A DNA stretch of 15,327 nucleotides, taken from Leadbetterella sp031420365. GTDB lineage: Bacteria > Bacteroidota > Bacteroidia > Cytophagales > Spirosomataceae. A program made the position numbers and the translations under genes. Positions 7,801-15,156 of this stretch are shown piece after piece; position 1 is the stretch's first letter; each line of letters opens with the position of its first letter. The notes under the pieces are model-generated. The model was not told where the DNA came from. It searched no databases and was given only the letters and a program-made list of their open reading frames with translations. The stretch lies in the NCBI GenBank assembly GCA_031420365.1, contig JANOMP010000269.1, positions 1-15,327 on the forward strand. The letters run 5' to 3'.

Positions 7801-10800
7801 AAATAGTCCTTCAAAAAATTTCGGATCTGTAATGAGAGGAATAACCTTTGATGCAGATTTTGATAATTCAAATATTGAATATTATGAGTTTTGGGTGCTC
7901 GATCCTTTCGCAGATTTTGTTAGAGATGGTAGTCTTAATGGAAATAGAAGAAACACTACTGGGGGGAAACTATTAATTCAGCTCGGCGACATTTCCGAAG
8001 ATGTAATTCCTGATAGCAGATTCAATTTTGAAAATGGAATAAAAACAGGTCAAGGAACAAATTCGGATCCAGTACAAACCAAATGGGGGCAAGCCCCAAG
8101 AACTCAATTTATCACGGATGGCTTCGATAACTCAGAAAGCATAAGATTAAAGCAAGATGTAGGCTTAGATGGCTTATCGAATATTTCCGAGGCCATATTT
8201 CCTCATATTAGCGAGTATCTTAAAGCAGTGGATACTAAGGTTTCCAACCCACAAAAAAAAGCAATATTAAAAGCCGACCCTTCTAAAGATGACTTCAATT
8301 TCTTCTTAGATCCTATTTTTGATACTAGAAATTCTAGCTTTTTAGAACGATTTAAAAATTATTTGGGTATGGAAAATAATGCTCCTCCAATTTCAACCGA
8401 TACTCAAAATAATGCTACTTTAGTTAATAATCAGGCATCCACTAATCTTGCAGATAAAGAAGATATAAATCAAGACAATACCATAAACGAAATCGAGGAT
8501 TATTTCGAATATGAAATTGATTTGAAACCAGGACAATTAGAGGTGGGAAAAGGTTATGTAGTAGATAAAGTAACTACTGGAAATGTAACTTGGTATTTAC
8601 ATAGAATTCCCATCAGGAAACCCACCAGAAGTTTTCCACTAGGCAAGGATGGTTTTAAATCTATACGTTTTGTCCGTTTGGTTACTACTGAATGGGTGCA
8701 ACCTGTGGTGTTAAGATTTGCAACTATGCAGCTGGTTTCTAATCAATATCGCGTTTATGATAAAAGTTTAACCGACGAAAGCCCAACTGAAATATTGGAA
8801 ACTGATAATTCTGTAATTTTTAAAACTGCTTCGGTAAATATTGAAGAAAATGGTTGCACAGAAGATGGTGATTGTAATATTAAAGCGGGTACAACTCCTT
8901 ATGTGGTACCGCCAGGTTTTATTAGAGATAGAGATTTTACATCACAAGCGGTTATCCAATTTAATGAGCAATCACTCAATCTGTCGGTGGAAGGTTTGAA
9001 AGGTGGCCAAAGTAGGGCAGTATTTAAGAATACTAAACTGGATCTGAACATGTACAAAAGACTAAAAATGTTTATCCATAGTCAAAATCCTTTAAATCAA
9101 GATAAAATTGCCAGTGCGTTTATAAGAGTAGGAACCGATTTAAAAAATAATTATTACGAAATAGAAATTCCAAATCTTAACAATACAATTAACGGTGCAC
9201 CAGGGGAACCAACCCTAATTTGGCCAAAAGAAAATGAACTGGATATTCCTTTAGACCTACTTAGAAACTTAAAGCTAGAAAGAAATAGAAACTCAGCTCC
9301 CATTAACAAAAGATATGGAGGTAAAAAATTGATTGATGTTGTTGGTACTGTTTCAGGAACTTCAGCAAGGCTATCGGAGGAGGAGGAGACTATTATTCGT
9401 CAATATAAGATTTCTGTAATCGGAAACCCTGATCTTAGTAATGTGTTAACTATTATGATGGGTGTAAGAAACAACGACACAATTAATAAAAACAATGGAA
9501 GGGATTTTACCGTTTGGATGAATGAACTAAGAGCGTTTAAATTTGATCAGGAACCCGGTGAGGCAGGGATACTTTCTGCAGATATAAAATTAGCCGATGT
9601 AGCAACCATAATGATAAATGGCAACTTTAGAAATTATGGTTTTGGTGGGGTACAGGATAGAATTTCTGTAAGATCTAGAGAACTAAGCCAGGGAATTGGA
9701 ATAGCCTCAAATATTCAAATAGATAAATTTTTCCCTTTAAATTGGGGTTTAAGTGTTCCTTTATTTGTCAATTATGACCAACAAAAAATCATTCCAACCT
9801 TTAATCCTTTAGATCCAGACATACGATTAGTAGACGCGCTTGCCAACCGGGGGATTTTTCAGCAAAATCTAAATAAAGATATAGTGGAAGAAAATTCTAC
9901 CACAAGAGGATTTAATTTTACCAATATTAAAAAAGTAAAAACTAAAGCAAATGCCAAAGATCATTTTTATGATATAGAAAATTTCACGGTTTCTTATGCT
10001 CAAAATCTAATTGAAAGAAGAAATGTCTTGATTGATCAGTTTTTACATTCTCAAAACAGAGCTTCTTTAGGGTATCAATATTCACCTAAAGGCTTTGAAT
10101 GGTTGCCATTTAAAAAATCAAAGAGAATGGACAAGTCAAGATGGCAATGGCTCAAAGAATTTAATCTCTCTCCAATTCCTAATTTAATTTCATTTAGAAC
10201 AGATTATGATAGAAGTTATATTAAAACTCAATATAGAAATTCAAATTTAGGCTTAGAGGGAATTTCTCCTAATGTTATTAAATACTTTTTAGGCAATAGA
10301 CTATATGACGCCCAGTGGAATCTTACCAAATCAATAACATTTACTTATAATGCTCAAATGAATTCAATTCAAGATGATATTGATTCTATTACAACGGAAC
10401 AAATTAAATTTTTTGACGGCATAAAAACTTTAGGAAGAGCAAAAAATTATTCACAAAAAATGCAAGCAACATATCGTTTGCCTCTTGATAAGTTTTTCCT
10501 TCTGGATTGGGTTAAAGCTGATACAAGATTTAATAATAATTTTGGTTATCAAGCCGGATCTTTCCAGATTAAAGATGAAAATGAGGCGTTGTTTGGAAAT
10601 ATGCTTGAAAATGGGAGGGAAGCAGCAATAAATGGACAAGTGGACTTGGTAAAATTATATAATAAGTTAAAGTTTTTGAGACTAGCTAATGCTCCTAATG
10701 TTCCAAAAAAGGTTTTCACTAGAGCACCAGGCGATGATGAAGAAATTAAATTGTCTTCTAACAATGTAACAAAAAGCTTAACAAGAGTTTTAATGACTGT

Positions 10801-12220
10801 TCGAGGTATTAACTTTAATTATAGTATTTTTGAAACTACACTTTTACCTGGGTTTCTGCCCTCACCTACTTTTTTTGGCTTAGATCATCATACTGATTTT
10901 GCTCCTGGCTTAGAATTTGTAATGGGAAGTCAAAATAGAAATATTCACAAACAAGCAGCACAAAAAAAATGGTTATCTGAAAGTATAATCCAGAATAATC
11001 CTTTTACTCAAACCAGAGGAGTGAAATTTGACTTTGGAACTAGCCTTGAACCTTTTAGAGGTTTTAGGATGCAAATAAAGGGAAATCTTACAAGAGGGGA
11101 TAGTTATCAAGAAATGTATAGACCAGAAACAGTTGGTGGTGGATTCTCGACACTAAATCCGGTTCGAAATGGAAATTTTAGTATGTCATTTTGGTCATTT
11201 AAAACTGGTTTCAAAAAGATGAGCAATGATTCATTGTCGCTTTATCAATATGATATTTTTGATAAAATGGTGGCTAATAGAGCGGTAGTATTGGAGCGTT
11301 TAAACAAAATTAATCAAAATGGAGAAGGCCGGCTTCTTGGGAAATATGATTTAAATTCACAAGATGTTTTAATTCCTGCTTTCTTTTCCGCATATAGCGG
11401 TCAATCTTTGGATAAAATCTTTGAAAAATCATCTAAACGAGGAAGTAAAACCTTTAACCCATTTTTGGCTTTTCCTATGCCCAATTGGCGTGTAGATTAC
11501 CAAGGTTTGGAGAAATTACCACTATTTAAAAGATTATTTAATTCAATTACAATAAGTCACCAATACTCAAGTACTTATAGTGTAGGTAACTTCACATCGT
11601 CATTAGAGTATGGCTCTCAGGTACTTAATCTTTTAATAAGAGACTATCCTTTAGGTGATAAAACAGTTTCAAATATTGGAAGTATTCCATTTTTAAATCA
11701 AACGCCGTTGTTTGCCCCTACGTTTATAATGAGCACCGTTTCAATGGAAGAAAAGTTTTCACCTCTTATTGGTGTGCAATTTATCACAAAGAAGAATTTC
11801 ACTGGGGCAGTTAAATGGGATAAAGAGCGACGAGCAGCCTTGAATCTATCAAACGCACAAGTTGCAGAATATAATTCTAATGATTTTACCTTGGGTATTG
11901 GATACCGAAAAAACAATGTAAAATTGCCTCTAAGAGGAAAAGACGGTAATTATATTGTGCTAAAAAATGATTTAAATTTCAGAGTCGATTTTACGAGTAG
12001 AGATATTAAGGCTCTTCAAAGGCGTCTTGATGGGGATGTGGTTCCCATTCAAGGAAATTATAATTTGCAAATTAGGCCACAACTTCAATACCAAATCAAC
12101 AAAAAAATCAATATGGGAATGTATTGGGAAAAAATGGTGAATTCTCCTTTTACTTCTCTTTCTTATGAAAGACGATCCTCCATTTTTGGAATAAATGCCC
12201 GATTTAATCTAGGAGATTAA
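4820..12220 (+). CDS. sprA: SprA (Sov), outer-membrane translocon of the type IX secretion system
   Basis: SprA forms the giant (36-strand) outer-membrane beta-barrel through which T9SS substrates leave the cell; in gliding species it is also needed for motility (known for Flavobacterium johnsoniae SprA and Porphyromonas Sov). The protein has 2466 residues, within the family's range. A signal peptide (1-24, ending SIA before QT) sends it out. Family landmarks in order: FEIRCDNYDENRHFFISHFF (337-356), NSMIDDFEFARN (near 855), ASTNLADKEDINQDNTINE (near 1207), and many amphipathic strand segments to the final strand FGINARFNLGD. I chose ATG 4820 over an in-frame TTG at 4811 because it starts just before a basic residue and hydrophobic core. 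Only three Cys occur: C341, C1346 and C1352; the last two lie in a short acidic insertion. The frame is intact throughout. No gcvH follows, unlike in F. johnsoniae (recalled). Confidence 0.97.
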   Translation: MQKHYIIKILILFISLLFSEASIAQTVIEDTLQRKKQLTYFKNWKDTYLNRFSYQSSPLFNFFPDSLKTKVTYNSAKGNISIDEKISDKIDLKIPQSMSFNEYSSIQNAMIRKSILRDLEKAQDGNTSTSGKRLNPLLEKNPILDRLFGNKVPEFKPNGFVSIDLRAGSQFINNPTTPLALRRQPIFDFDQQIAINFNNLFNNQAGSQSGEDFETPNPTPNQGQGTRVSEVRNILQKAGQAKEKMNILGNFDTKSSFGFENRFKLNFKNEPEDILQKVELGNVSMPVRSQLIPGVQNLFGFKAGLRFGKLDITTVIAQQRSRTESIVISGGNQSRPFEIRCDNYDENRHFFISHFFREKYEKSLKNLPMVTSGVRITRMEVYVTNRTNNFSSMRNLVGLSDLAELKPYKSDVILPNNSIEAADNRANNLYDKLSNNSDFRRIDNTTSTLSALQLRNGDDFEILRGAKRLTDREFDFQRELGYISLLTPLRNDEILAVAYEYTYQGRAYKVGELTEDYVNRKEDEVIMLKLLKSSTIRNRLSNPMWDLMMKNIYTLAQGQIKREGFQLRIVYKDDQTGMDTPNLQEGNRLKNKPLIEVLGLDKLNFNNDPIKDGNFDFVENVTIDEKQGKIIFPILEPFGSHLNKLFDASETTLKQKYVFDELYRKTLVDAQQISLKNKFFISGSVQSGGSEISLPLGASGGSVRVFAGATELQQGTDYTVDSQRGSIIITNQSILSSGRQIRVDYERPDLFQAQIRRLFGLRLDYTIGRHLRLGATLMDLRENTPGFITRTSLGNEPVNNTLWGIDVNLKRDMYGLTKILDKLPGIQTKEMSSIIFNAEFAQLRPGVNDRRVKGNSMIDDFEFARNINDLSRQPNKWRLGSTPGKILASIPNLVQNPYQYNYNRAKISVYSVDPSVYIGGNGFGNGANVIPDNIRNEANNNIYERGYQIQEIFPGRSRPLFGQQLPSAVLDISYFPSEPGMYNYNTDLNAEGLLNSPSKNFGSVMRGITFDADFDNSNIEYYEFWVLDPFADFVRDGSLNGNRRNTTGGKLLIQLGDISEDVIPDSRFNFENGIKTGQGTNSDPVQTKWGQAPRTQFITDGFDNSESIRLKQDVGLDGLSNISEAIFPHISEYLKAVDTKVSNPQKKAILKADPSKDDFNFFLDPIFDTRNSSFLERFKNYLGMENNAPPISTDTQNNATLVNNQASTNLADKEDINQDNTINEIEDYFEYEIDLKPGQLEVGKGYVVDKVTTGNVTWYLHRIPIRKPTRSFPLGKDGFKSIRFVRLVTTEWVQPVVLRFATMQLVSNQYRVYDKSLTDESPTEILETDNSVIFKTASVNIEENGCTEDGDCNIKAGTTPYVVPPGFIRDRDFTSQAVIQFNEQSLNLSVEGLKGGQSRAVFKNTKLDLNMYKRLKMFIHSQNPLNQDKIASAFIRVGTDLKNNYYEIEIPNLNNTINGAPGEPTLIWPKENELDIPLDLLRNLKLERNRNSAPINKRYGGKKLIDVVGTVSGTSARLSEEEETIIRQYKISVIGNPDLSNVLTIMMGVRNNDTINKNNGRDFTVWMNELRAFKFDQEPGEAGILSADIKLADVATIMINGNFRNYGFGGVQDRISVRSRELSQGIGIASNIQIDKFFPLNWGLSVPLFVNYDQQKIIPTFNPLDPDIRLVDALANRGIFQQNLNKDIVEENSTTRGFNFTNIKKVKTKANAKDHFYDIENFTVSYAQNLIERRNVLIDQFLHSQNRASLGYQYSPKGFEWLPFKKSKRMDKSRWQWLKEFNLSPIPNLISFRTDYDRSYIKTQYRNSNLGLEGISPNVIKYFLGNRLYDAQWNLTKSITFTYNAQMNSIQDDIDSITTEQIKFFDGIKTLGRAKNYSQKMQATYRLPLDKFFLLDWVKADTRFNNNFGYQAGSFQIKDENEALFGNMLENGREAAINGQVDLVKLYNKLKFLRLANAPNVPKKVFTRAPGDDEEIKLSSNNVTKSLTRVLMTVRGINFNYSIFETTLLPGFLPSPTFFGLDHHTDFAPGLEFVMGSQNRNIHKQAAQKKWLSESIIQNNPFTQTRGVKFDFGTSLEPFRGFRMQIKGNLTRGDSYQEMYRPETVGGGFSTLNPVRNGNFSMSFWSFKTGFKKMSNDSLSLYQYDIFDKMVANRAVVLERLNKINQNGEGRLLGKYDLNSQDVLIPAFFSAYSGQSLDKIFEKSSKRGSKTFNPFLAFPMPNWRVDYQGLEKLPLFKRLFNSITISHQYSSTYSVGNFTSSLEYGSQVLNLLIRDYPLGDKTVSNIGSIPFLNQTPLFAPTFIMSTVSMEEKFSPLIGVQFITKKNFTGAVKWDKERRAALNLSNAQVAEYNSNDFTLGIGYRKNNVKLPLRGKDGNYIVLKNDLNFRVDFTSRDIKALQRRLDGDVVPIQGNYNLQIRPQLQYQINKKINMGMYWEKMVNSPFTSLSYERRSSIFGINARFNLGD

Positions 12221-12229
12221 TTTAGGTTT

Positions 12230-12302
12230 TTTGGATAAAATAATTTATAATTTATTTAATTTTCTAAAGGCTTAGCACTCCGTATCCAAATTCTTTTTAA
12301 TT
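12230..12302 (+). terminator. Possible terminator after sprA (long-loop inverted repeat plus T-rich tail)
   Basis: TTTGGATA (12230-12237) is the exact complement of TATCCAAA (12283-12290). The right arm is followed by TTCTTTTTAATTC. The 45-base loop is long, though AAATAA and TTATTT inside it can pair. The position nine bases after the sprA stop favours a terminator, but the structure is not canonical. Confidence 0.35.
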
Positions 12303-12332
12303 CTTTTAAAAATTAAAGTTTTTCAATTGATA

Positions 12333-12389
12333 TAAAAGTTTAAAAAATAGACTAGTCATAAATTGTTTCTTTGCAATTTTAAACTTTTA
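12333..12389. repeat. Thirteen-base perfect inverted repeat upstream of the sugar dehydrogenase gene
   Basis: TAAAAGTTTAAAA (12333-12345) and TTTTAAACTTTTA (12377-12389) are exact reverse complements separated by 31 bases. The spacer holds the palindrome GACTAGTC and a promoter-like TTTCTTTGC (12366-12374, one mismatch to TAnnTTTG). The repeat could be an operator or an RNA hairpin. It has only one G-C pair, so chance in AT-rich DNA is a real alternative. Confidence 0.3.
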
Positions 12390-12431
12390 AAACAAAAAAG
12401 GCGTTAATTAATAAAATTAAACCCATTTGCT

Positions 12432-13664
12432 ATGTTTCGAGTCTTCATTTATCCTTTTATTAGCCTAAGTATTTTATCTTTTAATTGTTCTGGAAATCCC
12501 AAATCTAATTTAAATTCTGAACTGCAATCTGATAGCACTATTGCTTCAGTTGAAACCAAAGAACCAAATTCTAAATACAAGTCTGCATTTATTGGACAAA
12601 CTCGGATACCAGGTATTAAAACCTCTACTAAATATTCATTTAAAGTACTTACAGAAAAATTAAACTCACCTTGGGGAATGACTTCTCTGCCTGATGGAAG
12701 ATTGTTGATTACCGAAAAAGCAGGAAATTTGCGAATTGTCAAATCCACTGGCGAAATAAGTGAAAAAATTACTGGATTGCCAAAAGTAGATGAAAATGGG
12801 CAGGGAGGTTTACTGGGTATAACTTTGGATCCTGATTTTGTGCAAAATCGTATGGTATACTGGGCATTTGCAGAACCAGTTTCGGGTGGAAACCACACCG
12901 CAGTGGCCAAAGGTCGTTTGAGTAATGACGAAAGTAAAATAGAAAATTCAGTAATAATTTATAGAGCTACTCCTTCGCACAAAGGTAATTTGCACTTTGG
13001 AGGAAGAGTACTTTTTGACAAAAATGGATATTTATTTATTAGTACGGGCGAACGCTCAGATAAAAGTACACGCCCTCAAGCCCAAGCTTTGAATTCTAGT
13101 TTAGGAAAAATTATAAGAATCACAAAGGATGGTCAACCTGCTCCAGGCAATGCCTTAGCTTCAACTGAAGGTGCTAGACCAGAATTGTACTCTTACGGCC
13201 ACAGAAATGTGCAGGGATTAACCATAAATCCGGAAACTGGTGATTTGTGGTCTAATGAATTTGGGCCAAGAGGAGGCGATGAAATAAATCTTGTAGTTGC
13301 AGGTAAAAATTATGGGTGGCCAACTATAACCTATGGTATTGAATATGGAGGCAGCAAAATAGGGGATGCCATTCAGCAAAAAGAAGGAATGATGCAGCCG
13401 GTTTACTATTGGGATCCATCGGTGTCTCCATCTGGAATGACTTTTTATACAGGTTCTCAAATTGCAGAATGGAAAAACAATCTTTTTGTGGGTTGTTTAA
13501 GCGGAATGTATATAGCAAGATTGGTAATAAAAGACAATAAGGTAATTGGCGAAGAACGACTATTAAGTGAGGAATTTCAACGTTTTAGAGATGTGCAACA
13601 AGGTAAAGACGGTGCTTTGTATGCTGTAACTGATCAAGGAAGATTGTATTGGATAGGGAAATAG
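12432..13664 (+). CDS. PQQ-dependent sugar dehydrogenase (glucose/sorbosone dehydrogenase family), exported
   Basis: A 410-residue six-bladed beta-propeller of the soluble glucose/aldose sugar dehydrogenase family, which uses PQQ and calcium to oxidise sugars in the periplasm. Family motifs in order: PWGMTSLPDGRLLITEKAG (80-98), QGGLLGITLDPDF (124-136), HFGGR (188-192, with the likely catalytic His), LGKIIRI (224-230), SYGHRNVQG (254-262), GPRGGDEIN (278-286) and WDPSVSPSGMTFY (327-339). The N terminus is a signal sequence followed by C19 in SFNC, an imperfect lipobox, so it may be a lipoprotein anchored near the outer membrane. A low-complexity linker (20-65) precedes the propeller. The ATG at 12432 gives the export signal directly. 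The gene stands alone, with 211 bases before and 459 after. No PQQ synthesis genes are visible, so the cofactor may come from elsewhere in the genome or outside. The sugar is unknown. Confidence 0.88.
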   Translation: MFRVFIYPFISLSILSFNCSGNPKSNLNSELQSDSTIASVETKEPNSKYKSAFIGQTRIPGIKTSTKYSFKVLTEKLNSPWGMTSLPDGRLLITEKAGNLRIVKSTGEISEKITGLPKVDENGQGGLLGITLDPDFVQNRMVYWAFAEPVSGGNHTAVAKGRLSNDESKIENSVIIYRATPSHKGNLHFGGRVLFDKNGYLFISTGERSDKSTRPQAQALNSSLGKIIRITKDGQPAPGNALASTEGARPELYSYGHRNVQGLTINPETGDLWSNEFGPRGGDEINLVVAGKNYGWPTITYGIEYGGSKIGDAIQQKEGMMQPVYYWDPSVSPSGMTFYTGSQIAEWKNNLFVGCLSGMYIARLVIKDNKVIGEERLLSEEFQRFRDVQQGKDGALYAVTDQGRLYWIGK

Positions 13665-14123
13665 TGCTTACATTAGAAAAGCTACAGTAATTTTTTGTGC
13701 CAATATTTTTTACTTAACTGTTAGTCGATTATTGTGAATATTTTGCTTGACTTTTTTGAATTTTTAGGTAAATCTTAAATTTAAAAATTAAGCATTAATT
13801 TTACGCTATATTATTTATTGAACACCTTGGAAACTTGTTAGACAAATCATCAAAACACTGAGCTTACAAAATTACTTTACCTAGCAGTCAATCAAAAATT
13901 AGTTTGTTTTCATTACTTTATGAGCATTATGTGTCTCATTGAGCTAGAAAATTCGTATTTTTGATAAATCGGGAATTTTACGTTTTCCAACAATTAATTT
14001 TTTTTCGAATATCCAGAAGCGTATTATTTTCAACCATAAAATATTAAAATTAGATTTGATGTCTGACAACTTTATAGTTTAAGAAATTATCTTTTAGAAA
14101 TACAATAAATTTTATTTTTAATA
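13665..14123. other. 459-base region without a gene
   Basis: Very AT-rich, with stops in all frames and no recognisable RNA gene. Two exact TAnnTTTG boxes occur on the plus strand: TATTTTTG (13956-13963) and TAGATTTG (14051-14058). Neither has a TTG at the usual -33 spacing; the first has one at 13939-13941, closer than usual. Either could start transcription of the methyltransferase gene. I see no convincing terminator for the dehydrogenase gene. Confidence 0.4.
14051..14058 (+). promoter_or_regulatory. Candidate -7 box (TAGATTTG) for the TylF-family gene
   Basis: An exact TAnnTTTG match 65 bases before the ATG at 14124, which would leave a leader of about 60 bases. There is no G in the 20 bases upstream, so no -33 TTG. 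A competing box lies at 13956-13963. Confidence 0.3.
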
Positions 14124-14903
14124 ATGTTTAAAAAATTAGCTCAACTTATCCTTAAGAAATTTGGATTTAATATTGTTAAAAGTCAAGGCCAAACCGACAA
14201 TTATCTACTCAAGAACATTGACAAAACGGTTTTAGAAGCAATAAAATCCAATTCTATGTTATGTGATGCTAGATTGATTAACATTGTTGAGGTAACGAAT
14301 TATCTAATTACTAAAGAGATAGCAGGTGATTTTATAGAATGTGGGGTATGGAAAGGAGGTGCTGTAGCGACAATGGCCAATGCTCTAAAATTAAAATCCG
14401 ATTATAGAAAGGTCCATTTATTTGATGCCTTTGATGATATATGTGAGCCTGATGCTTTGTTGGATGGACACAGAGCCATTGAAGAGGTAGGTGGGATAGA
14501 AAATGCTCAAGGAAGATTAAAGCCTATAAATGGTATTTATCAAAAAATGGGGAAGGAAGGTCCAGGCAATGAGGGGCATGTTTTGGAATTATTAAAAAAT
14601 ATAGTCAAGTATCCTGAAGATAAAATTTTTATTCATAAGGGATGGTTTCAAGATACTTTACCTTTTGCTTCTACTAAAATCAATAAAATTGCCCTTTTGC
14701 GTTTAGACGGTGATTGGTATGCATCTACTAAAGTTTGTTTAGATTATCTCTATGACAAAGTGGTGCAAGGTGGAGTAATAATAATAGATGATTATTTAGC
14801 CTATGAAGGATGTAAATTGGCAGTAGATGAATTTTTGCTAGCTAGAAATGAGTCTCCTTTTATGTTTAGAGTAAATAGCGATTGTGTGTGTTGGATTAAG
14901 TGA
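14124..14903 (+). CDS. TylF/MycF-family SAM-dependent O-methyltransferase
   Basis: A 259-residue class I methyltransferase of the TylF (macrocin O-methyltransferase) family, which methylates sugar hydroxyls in a metal-dependent way. Visible motifs: the SAM-binding loop GDFIECGVWKGG (68-79), the acidic strand end HLFDAFDD (98-105), the LRLDGDWYAST segment (192-202) with a likely metal ligand D195, and IIIDDY (219-224) with D222/D223. The C-terminal YEGCKLAVDEF is also typical. Length matches the family. It has no signal peptide and should be cytoplasmic. In Bacteroidota such genes often sit in surface-polysaccharide clusters, so O-methylation of a glycan sugar is a reasonable inference, but no glycosyltransferase is nearby. 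It is a single gene with long non-coding flanks, followed by a probable terminator. Confidence 0.9.
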   Translation: MFKKLAQLILKKFGFNIVKSQGQTDNYLLKNIDKTVLEAIKSNSMLCDARLINIVEVTNYLITKEIAGDFIECGVWKGGAVATMANALKLKSDYRKVHLFDAFDDICEPDALLDGHRAIEEVGGIENAQGRLKPINGIYQKMGKEGPGNEGHVLELLKNIVKYPEDKIFIHKGWFQDTLPFASTKINKIALLRLDGDWYASTKVCLDYLYDKVVQGGVIIIDDYLAYEGCKLAVDEFLLARNESPFMFRVNSDCVCWIK

Positions 14904-15150
14904 ACTATTTTTGGATTAAAAATTTCTTTTGAAATGGCCGATTAATTTTTATAGCGTTATTGATTTTTAAATAATTAGTCCCTTAATTATGGAATACCTG
15001 AACCTTATGATTTAGCAGGTTTTTTGATCTTTTTTATCATTATTAATGTTTTTAAAAGTATATTTATTTTTTTATATGATTGACAGATTAAAAAGTAATA
15101 AAAACAGAATTGAAAATCTTATAATATTAGGATAGTGTCGAGTTTCATAT
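14904..15150. other. Non-coding region after the methyltransferase gene
   Basis: No reading frame above about 20 codons. It holds the probable terminator at 14996-15032. Two sigma-like TTG elements follow at 15080 (TTGACA) and 15110 (TTGAAA). These could belong to promoters for the predicted downstream rRNA operon, but neither has a clear -7 partner at normal spacing. Confidence 0.4.
14996..15032 (+). terminator. Probable Rho-independent terminator of the TylF-family gene
   Basis: ACCTG (14996-15000) pairs with CAGGT (15016-15020); an alternative register pairs AACCT (15001-15005) with AGGTT (15017-15021). Either stem is followed by TTTTT then GATC and a second T-run. The stem is short, but the T-tract is strong and the site lies 93 bases after the stop codon. 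Confidence 0.5.
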
Positions 15151-15156
15151 AGAAAG

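Noticed and set aside
15076..15135. 19-codon frame starting ATG ATT GAC AGA
   Set aside because: Too short, in a region better explained as an rRNA operon upstream region, with no supporting motif.
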